This document shows, one piece after another, positions 1 to 8,138 of a DNA stretch of 64,000 bases. The position numbers were made by a program, and so were the translations under genes. Position 1 is the stretch's first letter; every line of letters starts with the position of its first letter. The DNA is from Anabaena sp. WA102 (GTDB lineage: Bacteria; Cyanobacteriota; Cyanobacteriia; Cyanobacteriales; Nostocaceae). The notes beneath the pieces were generated by a model. It had not been told where the DNA came from. It did not search any database and was given only the letters and a program-made list of their open reading frames with translations. The stretch is from the NCBI RefSeq assembly GCF_001277295.1, contig NZ_CP011456.1, positions 2,046,001-2,110,000 of the forward strand, in the 5' to 3' direction.

Positions 1-133
1 ATTACTCCCAGGATGGCGGCTAGTATTAATTGTGAAACCAACAACAACAGAATCTGAGTGCGAAACCCAGAAATTTCTGCAAGAATTAGAGCAGTTGTTG
101 GCACAAACTGAGGTATTAAATGGGTATTCGTGA
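1..133 (+). CDS. rnpA: Ribonuclease P protein component, C-terminal end (partial)
   Basis: The open frame from base 2 to the TGA at 131-133 encodes a tail beginning LLPGWRLVLIVKPTTTESE and ending QLLAQTEVLNGYS. The strand GWRLVLIVKP followed by a helix FLQELEQLL resembles the C-terminus of RnpA, the protein subunit that helps RNase P RNA cleave tRNA 5' leaders. The following PH-domain gene and yidC match the usual cyanobacterial rnpA neighbourhood. The stop overlaps the next start by 14 bases, suggesting translational coupling. The N-terminal part lies outside the window. The identification rests on context plus a short tail. Confidence 0.75.
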   Translation, partial: LLPGWRLVLIVKPTTTESECETQKFLQELEQLLAQTEVLNGYS

Positions 134-506
134 AGAAGTTTATTATGAGGGTGGTCCCCACATTGGGGATTTGATTTTCAACCTGCTAATTGGGCTAACA
201 GTAGTGGGTATACCCTTAGCTGTGGGAGCAATAGTCAGAGCAGTGTGGCTACGCTTCCGCATCACAGATCGAAGGATATGTGTAACTGGTGGTTGGATGG
301 GACGCGATCGCTATGATGTAATTTATTCAGAAGTGGTGAAAGTCGTCAAAGTTCCCCGTGCCATCGGTCTATGGGGAGATATGGCAGTCACCCTCAAAAA
401 TGGTACTCTCATCGAAATGCGGGCTGTTCCCAATTTTCGGGGAGTCTATGACTACATTAATGAAAAAATTGCTGCTAAAAATCCCCAATATAGCAATCCT
501 AAATGA
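120..506 (+). CDS. PH-domain membrane protein between rnpA and yidC
   Basis: 128 residues. A hydrophobic segment (about residues 17-45) could span the membrane once or as a hairpin. The remainder (FRITDRRICVTGGWMGRDRYDVIYSEV in pieces, then MAVTLKNGTLIEMRAV) has the beta-rich pattern of bacterial PH domains of the YdbS/YdbT kind: a strand, the turn after RRI, and a second sheet. The gene overlaps the end of rnpA by 14 bases and precedes yidC by about 440 bases, a gene order I know from cyanobacteria. Its role is unknown; a link to membrane-protein insertion is only suggested by position. Confidence 0.8.
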   Translation: MGIREEVYYEGGPHIGDLIFNLLIGLTVVGIPLAVGAIVRAVWLRFRITDRRICVTGGWMGRDRYDVIYSEVVKVVKVPRAIGLWGDMAVTLKNGTLIEMRAVPNFRGVYDYINEKIAAKNPQYSNPK

Positions 507-520
507 GTCACTTGATTTTG

Positions 521-656
521 GATTTACGTTAGCGAAGCGTACGCAGCGCAGCGAGTATTTTAGATTTTGGATTGAGTTCACCCTAAAGTGTATAGCTGGA
601 AAATTTTGGATTTGGGATTTACGTTAGCGAAGCGTACGCAGCGCAGCGAGTATTTT
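521..656. repeat. Two copies of a 41-bp palindrome-rich repeat in the PH gene-yidC spacer
   Basis: The same 41 bases, containing ACGTTAGCGAAGCGTACGC then AGCGCAGCGAG, occur at 521-561 and 616-656. The core AGCGAAGCGTACGCAGCGC is self-complementary in part (GCGTACGC is a palindrome). Around both copies lie ATTTTAGATTTTGG-type AT repeats. The rest of the spacer (657-858) shows nothing I recognise. Confidence 0.8.
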
Positions 657-858
657 TCCATCCTTCAGGACGGGGCTTGTACCAAATTTTTTGAATCTAA
701 AATCTAAAATCTAAAATTCCCGGTCATTTTTCCAGAGCGTTAACATTCACATTTTTAGATCATGTGCGGCTATCCTTAACTTCCATAGCTTGTGGATAGT
801 CGCAGCAATGCTTAACAAAAACCTCTACAATATAGAGCAAAAGCTTGGAAGAGAACCG

Positions 859-915
859 CCTCTAGTCAGAGGATAGGATCAACTGAGTATCCCACTCCCA
901 ACCGGGGTGGGAGTG
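859..915 (+). promoter_or_regulatory. Two hairpins in the yidC leader
   Basis: CCTCT-AGTC-AGAGG (859-872) and CACTCCCA-N7-TGGGAGTG (893-915, perfect 8-bp stem) lie 30-85 bases upstream of the yidC ATG. No T-run follows the second hairpin, so it is not a classical terminator. It may be a 5' untranslated structure or attenuator; function is inference. Confidence 0.5.
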
Positions 916-944
916 TCAAAGTACCGCAGGTTGAATTCAGAATA

Positions 945-2090
945 ATGGATTTTGGTATCGGGTTTCTCTCGAACAACGTGATGTTGCCAATCATAGACCT
1001 TTTCTATGGTTTTGTCCCTAGCTATGGGTTGGCGATAGTAGCCTTAACATTGATTATCCGCTTTGCACTCTATCCCCTGAGTGCTGGCTCTATCCGCAGT
1101 ATGCGGCGGATGCGAGTTGTGCAACCTGTGATGCAAAAGCGTATGGCAGAAATTAAAGAACGCTATAAAGATGATCAGCAAAAGCAACAAGAGGAAATGC
1201 TCAAGGTCCAAAGTGAATTTGGTAATCCCTTAGCAGGATGTCTACCTTTACTGTTGCAAATGCCAGTATTACTAGCACTGTTTGCAACTTTGCGGGGTTC
1301 GCCTTTTTCTGGTGTTAACTATTCCGTTAACCTGCAAATATTCCCCCAAGAAGAGATTGAGCGCATTCAACCCCAAGCATTTGCCACTCCTCCACAAAAT
1401 ATCTACATTGCTGACGGTGATCACACTCCCATTTCTGCGATCTTACCGGGAGGCGATAAGTTAACAGTGGGAGAAAAAACTAAGATTCAATATCAAACCG
1501 TAGAAGGCAAACCATTTGATTTGCTTCTCAAGGAACACCCAGAAGCTCAGTTAACACCCACCTGGAAAGTCACCAAAGGCGCAGAGAGGGTGAAAATTGA
1601 TGCCGAAGGCAATGTAGAGGCTCTAGAACCCGGAGACGTGACCATTCAAGGCACAATTCCCGGACTAGCAGCAGAAAAAGGATTTCTCTTTATTGATGCT
1701 TTGGGTCGAGTAGGTGCTATTGATCCCGATAACACAGTCCATTGGGATATTGTGGCGATGATTGTCTTCTTTGGTATCAGCCTTTATGTCAGCCAAATGC
1801 TGTCTGGGCAAAATTCCAGCGGTGGCAACCCTCAGCAAGATACAGTCAATAAAATTACCCCTGTCATCTTTTCTGGGATGTTCCTATTCTTTCCTCTGCC
1901 GGCTGGGGTACTTATGTATATGGTAATTGGTAACGTTTTCCAAACTATCCAAACATATATCCTCTCCCGTGAACCTCTACCAGAAGAAATTCAGAAAATC
2001 GTAGATTCACAAGAAAAAGAAGCCCAAACCATCGAAGTAAAAGCGTTGCCATTTGAACCCAAAAGTTCTAAGAAAAAGGCTACCGGTTGA
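945..2090 (+). CDS. yidC: Membrane protein insertase YidC/Oxa1/Alb3
   Basis: 381 residues, the length expected of cyanobacterial YidC. The N-terminal segment (about 15-45) and the conserved core SAGSIRSMRRMRVVQPVMQK, followed by helical LKVQSEFGNPLAGCLPLLLQ and the later IVAMIVFFGISLYVSQMLSG and MFLFFPLPAGVLMYMVIGNV segments, are the Oxa1 signature. It inserts proteins into plasma and thylakoid membranes, alone or with SecYEG. Between membrane segments 2 and 3 (about residues 130-250) lies an extra-membrane domain with TPTWKVTKGAERVKIDAEG and GDVTIQGTIPG, which reads like a bacterial Ig-like (BIG2) fold. The stop is 2 bases before the ATG of the next gene, so the two are probably co-translated. 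Confidence 0.95.
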   Translation: MDFGIGFLSNNVMLPIIDLFYGFVPSYGLAIVALTLIIRFALYPLSAGSIRSMRRMRVVQPVMQKRMAEIKERYKDDQQKQQEEMLKVQSEFGNPLAGCLPLLLQMPVLLALFATLRGSPFSGVNYSVNLQIFPQEEIERIQPQAFATPPQNIYIADGDHTPISAILPGGDKLTVGEKTKIQYQTVEGKPFDLLLKEHPEAQLTPTWKVTKGAERVKIDAEGNVEALEPGDVTIQGTIPGLAAEKGFLFIDALGRVGAIDPDNTVHWDIVAMIVFFGISLYVSQMLSGQNSSGGNPQQDTVNKITPVIFSGMFLFFPLPAGVLMYMVIGNVFQTIQTYILSREPLPEEIQKIVDSQEKEAQTIEVKALPFEPKSSKKKATG

Positions 2091-2092
2091 TT

Positions 2093-2608
2093 ATGAGCGA
2101 CATTTCTATGCAGAGTAGTGAACAATGGCTACAAAATTTGCTACTTTTAACTGGTGTATCTACTCAAGTATGGGCTAATTTAGAACCTAAGCCATCTTCA
2201 GGACAAGATACACCAACAGGAGAAAGCTACTGGTTAACAATAGATCAAACCAACTTAACATCAGAACAAATTAGGATTTTAATTGGTGCTGGTGGTTCGG
2301 TGCTAGATAGTATTCAGTATCTAGCAAATTCCGTTCTCAACTTAAATCAACCAGAAGAAAATCAGACAGCTTACACAATTGAATTGAATGGTTATCGGGT
2401 AAGACGAGAAGCCGAAATCCGCACTTTAGCTGAAACTGCTGCCGCAGAAGTCCGTTTTTCTGGAAGAGAGGTAGAACTTCAATCTCTCAGTTCCTCAGAA
2501 CGCCGACAAATCCACACTTTATTGCAGGAATTTTCGGATTTAGAAACCTTCAGTCGCGGCAAAGAACCTTATCGTCATTTAGTTGTTCGTCAAGCAGTCA
2601 CACCATAA
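2093..2608 (+). CDS. khpB: KhpB/Jag-type RNA-binding protein (KH + R3H domains)
   Basis: 171 residues from the ATG at 2093; an in-frame TTG at 2087 overlaps yidC, but the ATG is the more natural start. A KH-like segment has the loop GAGGSVLDSIQYL (about 60-75), and the C-terminal half GYRVRREAEIRTLAETAA ... SSERRQIHTLLQEF ... VVRQ is an R3H domain (R-x3-H in SERRQIH). These proteins bind RNA, and in Gram-positive bacteria pair with KhpA in envelope and translation control. Position immediately after yidC is conserved. A 7-bp GGGAACA array follows. Confidence 0.9.
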   Translation: MSDISMQSSEQWLQNLLLLTGVSTQVWANLEPKPSSGQDTPTGESYWLTIDQTNLTSEQIRILIGAGGSVLDSIQYLANSVLNLNQPEENQTAYTIELNGYRVRREAEIRTLAETAAAEVRFSGREVELQSLSSSERRQIHTLLQEFSDLETFSRGKEPYRHLVVRQAVTP

Positions 2609-2614
2609 TTAGGT

Positions 2615-2720
2615 AATAGGGAACGGGGAACAGGGAACAGGGAACAGGGAACAGACAAAAATATTACCAATTACCAGTTACCAGTTACCAATTACCCATT
2701 ACCCATTACCCATTACCAAT
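2615..2720. repeat. Short tandem repeats between khpB and yceD
   Basis: Four GGGAACR units at about 2619-2653 are followed by six-to-seven-base CCAATTA/CCAGTTA/CCCATTA units to about 2720. The same heptamer families recur in several spacers of this window. Confidence 0.8.
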
Positions 2721-2750
2721 GATCAATTTTGATGGTATTTCACAAATCCT

Positions 2751-3254
2751 ATGGACGCTATTTTTATTCCGCAGCTATCTAAAGCCCCGGAGCGGACAGA
2801 GGAAATTCAAGTTCAAGAGTTTCTGCCTGGACTAGAAACATTGACACCGGTTCGCGGAGTTATCCAGGTCAAACACCAGGGTAATTATTTAGAAGTTTCA
2901 TCTCAGGCAGAAACAATTGTTACCTGTACTTGCAACCGCTGTTTGCAGCAGTATAACCATCGTTTGGTTCTTGATACTCAGGAAGTTATTTGGTTAGATG
3001 AAACTGCTAATCAAACGGAAGATTTTCCTCTAGAAATGGAAGTTGCTGTAGAGGATTTACTGGAAACTTTAGCACCTGATGGTCATTTTGATCCCGGTGA
3101 ATGGCTCTATCAGCAGATGTGTTTAGCATTACCTCAGCGTCAATTATGCAATGTTAATTGTCCAGGTATTTTAGATGCTGCTGTTTCTGAACCACCTACG
3201 GATAGCCGTTGGGCTTTATTAGATGCTTTGAAAAAACAACTTCCAGATAATTAG
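2751..3254 (+). CDS. yceD: YceD / DUF177 family protein
   Basis: 167 residues. The pattern VTCTCNRCLQQY (about 62-73, CxC-x2-C) followed by a C-terminal CNVNCPG motif matches the YceD (DUF177) family, whose four cysteines suggest a metal or redox site. In E. coli and plants, family members affect 23S rRNA accumulation or ribosome assembly. It ends the rnpA-yidC-khpB block, and the block's RNA theme fits a ribosome-related role. Start chosen at the ATG at 2751. Confidence 0.85.
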   Translation: MDAIFIPQLSKAPERTEEIQVQEFLPGLETLTPVRGVIQVKHQGNYLEVSSQAETIVTCTCNRCLQQYNHRLVLDTQEVIWLDETANQTEDFPLEMEVAVEDLLETLAPDGHFDPGEWLYQQMCLALPQRQLCNVNCPGILDAAVSEPPTDSRWALLDALKKQLPDN

Positions 3255-3445
3255 TAAATTTACTATTTGGTGTGTTATGGCTTAATTCTTTATGGCTCGG
3301 TAAAAGCTGTTAATACTCTCTCAATCTCCTCAAGGATTTTTTATCTTTGTGGAGTTTTTAATTACAGAAAAATGAACCACGAAGGAACGAAGGACTCGAA
3401 GGAAAGAGGGTTTTAGAGAGATTTTGCATAAGCTCTAAAAAGGGC

Positions 3446-3474
3446 TTGACAAATTACTCTCATTTTGAGATGAT
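3446..3474 (+). promoter_or_regulatory. Candidate sigma-70 promoter for the HigBA pair
   Basis: TTGACA at 3446-3451, then 17 bases, then GATGAT at 3469-3474 (or TGATAA two bases on). The -35 is perfect and the -10 weak. It is about 135 bases upstream of the toxin start. Confidence 0.4.
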
Positions 3475-3505
3475 AAAACAGGTGACAAGCACAAAAATAA
3501 GCAAA

Positions 3506-3548
3506 CACAAACACAAGAATAACCAACCACAAACACAAGAATAACCAA
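3506..3548 (+). repeat. Direct repeat upstream of HigBA (possible operator)
   Basis: A 21-base unit beginning CACAAACACAAG and ending AATAACCAA occurs at 3506-3526 and 3528-3548 (period 22, identical). It lies between the candidate promoter and the toxin start, where an autorepressing antitoxin would bind. The operator role is inference. Confidence 0.55.
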
Positions 3549-3609
3549 ACGTTAACTAGGAGTTAAGCTATGTACACCAACCACTATTATTTCAACTCCA
3601 AAATATATT

Positions 3610-3909
3610 ATGCACTTAATTCACATTCGCATCCTCCGCGAAGAAGCAGCAAAGTACCCTGATATCAAAAAACAAATTGAAGATTGGCATAAAACAGTTA
3701 AAAAAGCAGAATGGCAAAGTTTAAATGATGTTCAAAAATTTTACCGAGATGCTGAAACTGTTGGTAATTTTACTGTTTTTAATATCAAAGGTAATGATTA
3801 TCGTTTAATTGTAGGAATGGATTATGAAGATAAAACGGTGTACTACAAATACTTACTAACTCACGCCGAATATAGTAAAAATAAATGGAAAAATGACCCT
3901 TACTTTTGA
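3610..3909 (+). CDS. higB: HigB-type mRNA interferase toxin
   Basis: 99 residues. The run LREEAAKYPDIKKQIEDW (about 9-26), then DWHKTVKKAEWQSLNDVQ and NFTVFNIKGNDYRLIVGMDY with a C-terminal THAEY, is the pattern of the HigB_2 (RelE-like fold) toxin family, which cleaves mRNA on the ribosome. Length is typical. The gene overlaps the next one by 17 bases, toxin first, as is usual for HigBA and opposite to most other pairs. An ATG at 3570 opens a different short frame and was not used. Confidence 0.85.
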   Translation: MHLIHIRILREEAAKYPDIKKQIEDWHKTVKKAEWQSLNDVQKFYRDAETVGNFTVFNIKGNDYRLIVGMDYEDKTVYYKYLLTHAEYSKNKWKNDPYF

Positions 3910-4294
3910 CAGAAATACTTATAGTCAATTACTAGCAGAAATCGCTCCTCAAGTAATTGAAACAGAAGAAGACTATGAACGGTTTTTAAAAGTTGCAGAA
4001 TATCTAACTTTTAAAAAAAATCGTAGTCCAGAGGAGCGAGCTTTACACAAATTGCTTGTCAGACTAATTGAAGATTATGAGGAAGAAAATTATCCAATGG
4101 ATGAATCTACACCTCATGAAATATTGCTACATATCATGGAATCTAGCGGAATTCGTCAAGCTGACTTAGTACGCATTCTTGGTTCTAGCAGCGGTGTAGT
4201 TTCAGAAGTTGTCAACGGTAAACGCTCAATTAGTAAAGCACAAGCAAAAGCCTTGGGAGAATATTTTAAAGTGTCTCCTAGTTTATTTATTTAG
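3893..4294 (+). CDS. higA: HigA-type antitoxin with HTH domain
   Basis: 133 residues. The N-terminal part (YERFLKVAEYLTFKKNRSPEERALHKLL) is the long-helix region seen in HigA proteins that pair with HigB_2, and the C-terminal half is an XRE-type HTH: IRQADLVRILGSSSGVVSEV then NGKRSISKAQAKALGEYF. It should neutralise the upstream toxin and repress the operon by binding the leader. The 17-base overlap implies coupled translation. Confidence 0.88.
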   Translation: MTLTFDRNTYSQLLAEIAPQVIETEEDYERFLKVAEYLTFKKNRSPEERALHKLLVRLIEDYEEENYPMDESTPHEILLHIMESSGIRQADLVRILGSSSGVVSEVVNGKRSISKAQAKALGEYFKVSPSLFI

Positions 4295-4352
4295 AGGTTG
4301 TTTGAAAAGTCTAAATTCATACATAGGATTTGCTGAATAAGTACCCATTCAT

Positions 4353-4541
4353 TGGTGTCAACTTAACGTAAAACATCTATCCCGCAAAGAACTCAATTCA
4401 TCTCATTCCCAGTCTCTCACCGGGAATGAATCCTAGAAGGCTCTGCCTTCAATGATATTAGAGGCAGAGCCTCATCAACTGCATTCCTAGTCAGAGACTA
4501 GGAACGAGGTGTGGTAGGGATTTGAGCTTAAGTTGACACCA
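4353..4541. mobile_element. Foldback (MITE-like) element with 14-bp terminal inverted repeats
   Basis: TGGTGTCAACTTAA (4353-4366) and its exact complement TTAAGTTGACACCA (4528-4541) bound 189 bases. Inside lie three palindromes: CATTCCC/GGGAATG (4404-4428), AGGCTCTGCCT/AGGCAGAGCCT (4438-4472) and TTCCTAGTC-AGA-GACTAGGAA (4484-4504). There is no coding frame. I see no clear target-site duplication. Confidence 0.6.
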
Positions 4542-4642
4542 TTAAGCTTTTGCTTTACCCCTACCCGGAGAATCAAATAATTAAGCCGTGTTGGGTATAA
4601 ATATCGCTCTCCTTGAGTTAGAAGTGATATTTGGGGGATGAA

Positions 4643-4942
4643 TTGACACTCTCCGGTCTAAAGACGCGGAGATTCTATAGAGAGTTTCAGTCTATATCCC
4701 TCAGTTATCCCAGTTTCAGGCAGGGCTCCTTAAATATTTGGGTTCTTGCCCTGATTTCCTTTGCCCTGGCGGGCGAAATCATATCTGACAAGCGTAACTC
4801 TCCGAGAGTCCCCCGGTAGCTTTTTACGTCTTTAGTGACAATTTGATTGTATCACGAATATTGAAGGCAATCAATTCGCCCCTGTGCGTTTTCCCCTTCG
4901 GTCTGAAGACGCGAAGCTCCCAACGCTACCGCGTTCCTCTTG
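4643..4942. repeat. Repeat remnant sharing sequence with 54418-54472
   Basis: 4643-4668 (TTGACACTCTCCGG then TCTAAAGACGCG) and 4899-4942 (CGGTCTGAAGACGCGAAGC then TCCCAACGCTACCGCG) together match, on the opposite strand, the single 55-base stretch at 54418-54472. The 230 bases between them carry no convincing gene: a 62-codon frame at 4631-4819 looks like chance. The remaining spacer up to pnp (4943-5217) holds nothing recognised. Confidence 0.55.
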
Positions 4943-5217
4943 TAGAATTTATACGGATTGCTTTGCGTTTTTGCTCCTGTGCTTTTTAATGACAAGGTAA
5001 ATATCATACTGTTATTTGCAGTTTAATTGGATGATGAACTATTATTAAATCGTTCTCAAAAATAGAACTGAGATCACAAACCCAGATATGAAGCCTGTTG
5101 TACGGCTAAATGAGAAAATTTTGTTTTATGTTTGTTCATTACAGAAGCCGTCTAGACTGCATAAATGTTAGGATTGCCACAGAGTGAGAATCGCGTAAGA
5201 GAAGGAAAAAAAACTGA

Positions 5218-7374
5218 ATGGCAGAATTTGAAAAGTCAATATCCTTTGATGGACGGGATATTCGACTGACGGTTGGCCTACTAGCCCCCCAAGCAGGTGG
5301 GTCGGTTTTGATACAATCAGGAGATACAACTGTTTTAGTAACGGCTACAAGGTCAGCAGCGCGGGAAGGCATTGATTTTTTGCCACTGACCGTAGATTAC
5401 GAAGAAAGATTGTACGCAGCAGGAAGAATTCCAGGGGGGATTATGCGCCGGGAAGGTCGTCCACCGGAAAAGGCAATTCTTGCCAGTCGTCTGATTGACC
5501 GTCCACTTCGTCCTTTATTCCCCTCATGGTTGCGGGATGATTTGCAAGTTGTGGCAATAACTATGTCAATGGATGAGCAAGTCCCCCCTGATGTGTTAGC
5601 AGTCACAGGCGCTTCAATTGCTACTCTCATTGCCCAAATTCCTTTTAATGGACCAATGGCCGCAGTGCGAGTAGGCTTGGTTGGTGATGATTTTATTATT
5701 AACCCTACCTATGCAGAAATTGAAGCGGGAGATTTGGATTTAATCGTTGCCGGTTCTCCAGATGGGGTAATCATGGTGGAAGCGGGTGCAAATCAATTGC
5801 CAGAGCGAGATATTATTGAAGCGATTGATTTTGGCTACGAAGCGGTTCGGGATTTAATTCAAGCTCAGTTAGATTTGCTGGATGAACTAGGTCTAAAACT
5901 TGTGCAAGAAGCCCCACCAGAAGTAGATAAGACATTAGAAAACTATATCCGCGATCGCGCTAGTGATGAGATCAAAAAAATCTTGGCGCAATTTGAGTTA
6001 ACTAAAACTGATCGTGATATTGCTTTAGATGCAGTTAAAGATAATATCTCTGCTGAAATCAAAGCCTTACCAGAAGAAGACCCCATTCGCATCGCTGCTA
6101 CAGCCGACTCCAAAGCCCTTGGTAATACATTCAAGAGCATTACCAAATACTTCATGCGTCGTCAAATTGTCGAAGATAACGTGCGCGTTGATGGTCGTAA
6201 GCTTGATGAAGTTCGTCCTATCTCTTGTCGAGTTGGGATTATACCCAAAAGAGTACATGGTAGCGGTTTATTTAACCGGGGACTGACTCAGGTGCTATCA
6301 ATGTGTACCCTTGGTACTCCTGGAGATGCCCAAAATCTTAACGACGACTTGCAACTAGAACAAACTAAACGTTACCTGCATCACTATAACTTCCCTCCCT
6401 TCTCCGTCGGCGAAACCAAACCATTACGCGCCCCTGGTAGACGGGAAATCGGACATGGTGCATTAGCAGAACGGGCATTATTACCTGTATTACCGCCAAA
6501 AGACAAGTTCCCCTACGTAATTCGCGTAGTTTCGGAAGTGCTTTCTTCCAACGGTTCAACTTCAATGGGTTCAGTTTGTGGTTCTAGTTTATCCCTCATG
6601 GATGCAGGTGTACCCATTACCAAACCTGTGAGCGGTGCGGCAATGGGCTTGATTAAGGAAGGGGACGAAGTACGAATCCTCACCGATATCCAAGGCATTG
6701 AAGACTTTTTGGGTGACATGGACTTCAAAGTTGCTGGTACAGATACTGGAATTACAGCTTTGCAAATGGATATGAAAATATCTGGTTTGTCTTTAGAAGT
6801 AATTGCCCAAGCTGTCAACCAAGCCAAACCTGCCCGGTTACACATTCTGGAAAAAATGCTCCAGACTATTGACACCCCCAGGGAAGAAACTTCACCCTTT
6901 GCCCCACGTCTGTTAACAATTAAGATTGATCCTGACATGATTGGTCTGGTGATTGGACCTGGTGGTAAAACCATTAAGGGTATCACTGAAGAAACAGGTG
7001 CAAAAATTGACATTCAAGATGATGGTACTGTCACCATTTCCGCCGTTGATGAAAACCGAGCTAAGAGAGCGCGGAACATCGTTCAGGGCATGACTCGTAA
7101 ACTCCATGAAGGGGATGTTTATATTGGTCGTGTGACACGGGTTATACCCATTGGTGCTTTTGTGGAATTCTTGCCCGGTAAAGAAGGCATGATTCACATT
7201 TCTCAACTCGCTGACTATCGCGTTGGTAAGGTTGAAGATGAGGTAGCTGTTGGTGATGAGGTGATTGTCAAAGTGCGAGAAATTGACAATAAGGGTCGAA
7301 TTAACCTAACACGCTTGGGTATTCATCCAGATCAAGCAGCAGCAGCACGAGAAGCAGCAGCGGTAAACCATTAA
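5218..7374 (+). CDS. pnp: Polynucleotide phosphorylase
   Basis: 718 residues, full length. Two RNase PH-like halves: the first with TRSAAREGIDFLPLTVDYEE and GRIPGG, the second from about residue 320 with RPISCRVGIIPKRVHGSGLF, FPPFSVGET, RREIGHGALAERAL and SNGSTSMGSVCGSSLSLMDA. These are followed by a KH domain (GLVIGPGGKTIKGITEE, about 575-595) and an S1 domain (GRVTRVIPIGAFVEFLPG, about 637-655). It degrades RNA 3' to 5' with phosphate, and in reverse adds tails; in cyanobacteria it is a main polyadenylating enzyme. The ATG at 5218 follows a GAGAAGGAAA purine stretch. The gene stands alone. Confidence 0.98.
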   Translation: MAEFEKSISFDGRDIRLTVGLLAPQAGGSVLIQSGDTTVLVTATRSAAREGIDFLPLTVDYEERLYAAGRIPGGIMRREGRPPEKAILASRLIDRPLRPLFPSWLRDDLQVVAITMSMDEQVPPDVLAVTGASIATLIAQIPFNGPMAAVRVGLVGDDFIINPTYAEIEAGDLDLIVAGSPDGVIMVEAGANQLPERDIIEAIDFGYEAVRDLIQAQLDLLDELGLKLVQEAPPEVDKTLENYIRDRASDEIKKILAQFELTKTDRDIALDAVKDNISAEIKALPEEDPIRIAATADSKALGNTFKSITKYFMRRQIVEDNVRVDGRKLDEVRPISCRVGIIPKRVHGSGLFNRGLTQVLSMCTLGTPGDAQNLNDDLQLEQTKRYLHHYNFPPFSVGETKPLRAPGRREIGHGALAERALLPVLPPKDKFPYVIRVVSEVLSSNGSTSMGSVCGSSLSLMDAGVPITKPVSGAAMGLIKEGDEVRILTDIQGIEDFLGDMDFKVAGTDTGITALQMDMKISGLSLEVIAQAVNQAKPARLHILEKMLQTIDTPREETSPFAPRLLTIKIDPDMIGLVIGPGGKTIKGITEETGAKIDIQDDGTVTISAVDENRAKRARNIVQGMTRKLHEGDVYIGRVTRVIPIGAFVEFLPGKEGMIHISQLADYRVGKVEDEVAVGDEVIVKVREIDNKGRINLTRLGIHPDQAAAAREAAAVNH

Positions 7375-7429
7375 ATCGCTGGTTGGATTTTAGATTTTAG
7401 ATTACAGATCAATCGCAAATCTAAAATCC

Positions 7430-7454
7430 GCGATGCCTTGCTAGTAGGCATCGC
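7430..7454. repeat. Palindrome downstream of pnp
   Basis: GCGATGCCT-TGCTAGT-AGGCATCGC, a perfect 9-bp stem 55 bases after the pnp stop. No T-run follows, so it is either a 3' end structure or an interspersed palindrome. Confidence 0.55.
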
Positions 7455-7594
7455 TGTCGAATTATTTATGATTAAGTATAAAAAAATAAATTCTCTAGGG
7501 TCGTTAGTGCAAACTAATTAGCGTAGGGACTGCACCTCTTAGGAGTGATAAAAAATTCAATTGTGAATAAATCCGGTTGTTCGCGCCAACTGAT

Positions 7595-7617
7595 GGGCGC
7601 AGGCCCTGCGCCCCTAC
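7595..7617 (+). repeat. GGGCGCAG-N3-CTGCGCCC palindromic repeat, copy 1
   Basis: Stem GGGCGCAG/CTGCGCCC, loop GCC, followed by CTAC. Related copies are at 25005, 30445 and 61073. The rest of the 7375-7800 spacer has ATTTTAGATTTTAG repeats and the promoter below. Confidence 0.8.
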
Positions 7618-7648
7618 TGATTTGGAGTTTACCGCCGCTAAATTCTAG

Positions 7649-7678
7649 TTGACATTAGACTTTTTAGTGCGATATAAT
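7649..7678 (+). promoter_or_regulatory. Strong sigma-70 type promoter
   Basis: TTGACA (7649-7654), an 18-base spacer, TATAAT (7673-7678); both hexamers match consensus. It drives the small basic protein gene at 7805 with a leader of about 120 bases. Confidence 0.8.
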
Positions 7679-7804
7679 GGTATGCTATTTAAAGTGTATT
7701 GATTGCTGCACTAGGCTAAAAAAGTATATCAATAATATCGGTAGCTAATATGGCCTAAGTAATGCCTAGATGCCAATTTTTTGTTGTTTATTAATGAGGT
7801 GAAT

Positions 7805-7978
7805 ATGGCAAAGCGCCGTAACCCGAAAAAAGAAAAGGCGCTACGAAACCAGGCCTACGCCAGAAAGTTTCGTAAACGGACCACCACAGGTAGAATGGGC
7901 AGAAGATTCCAACAAAGACCGCCCAAGAGTGAAGAGGAAGAAGGAACAGGCGCAGCAGCAATGGATGCTGCTGATTAA
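7805..7978 (+). CDS. Small, highly basic cyanobacterial protein of unknown function
   Basis: 57 residues starting MAKRRNPKKEKALRNQAYAR; an in-frame ATG at 7781 is less likely because GAGGTG sits 5-10 bases before the ATG at 7805. The first 45 residues are rich in Lys/Arg (MGRRFQQRPP), the tail is acidic (SEEEEG) and ends in Ala/Asp. This composition resembles small ribosome- or RNA-associated proteins, but I do not recognise a named family. It has its own strong promoter and is followed by a hairpin, so it is a monocistronic, probably abundant product. Confidence 0.8.
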   Translation: MAKRRNPKKEKALRNQAYARKFRKRTTTGRMGRRFQQRPPKSEEEEGTGAAAMDAAD

Positions 7979-8020
7979 TGTAGCTGGTTAAATTTGACTC
8001 TTTCATATTTTGAATTTTTA

Positions 8021-8040
8021 GGGTGTACACCAGTACACCC
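8021..8040 (+). terminator. Hairpin after the small basic protein gene
   Basis: GGGTGTAC-ACCA-GTACACCC, perfect 8-bp stem, 43 bases past the stop, followed by TTACTTGTG. The T-run is poor, so this is a weak terminator candidate. Confidence 0.45.
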
Positions 8041-8138
8041 TTACTTGTGTTAGTTGTCAGTTGTCAGTTGTCAGTTGGAAGAAAGAATGGAATTTCTCCC
8101 CCTGTTCCCTGTTCCCTGTTCCCTGTTCCCTGTTCCCT

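Noticed and set aside
3570..3662. Short frame from ATG 3570
   Set aside because: Out of frame with the toxin and without a ribosome site; the toxin start at 3610 matches the family.
3255..4542. CRISPR-like repetition upstream of HigBA and in the following spacer
   Set aside because: Only two units at 3506-3548 and foldbacks after the pair; no spacer-repeat alternation.
4631..4819. 62-codon frame with a hydrophobic middle
   Set aside because: Lies in repeat remnant DNA, with no family likeness or ribosome site.
6513..7013. 166-codon minus-strand frame inside pnp
   Set aside because: Shadow of a strongly conserved gene.
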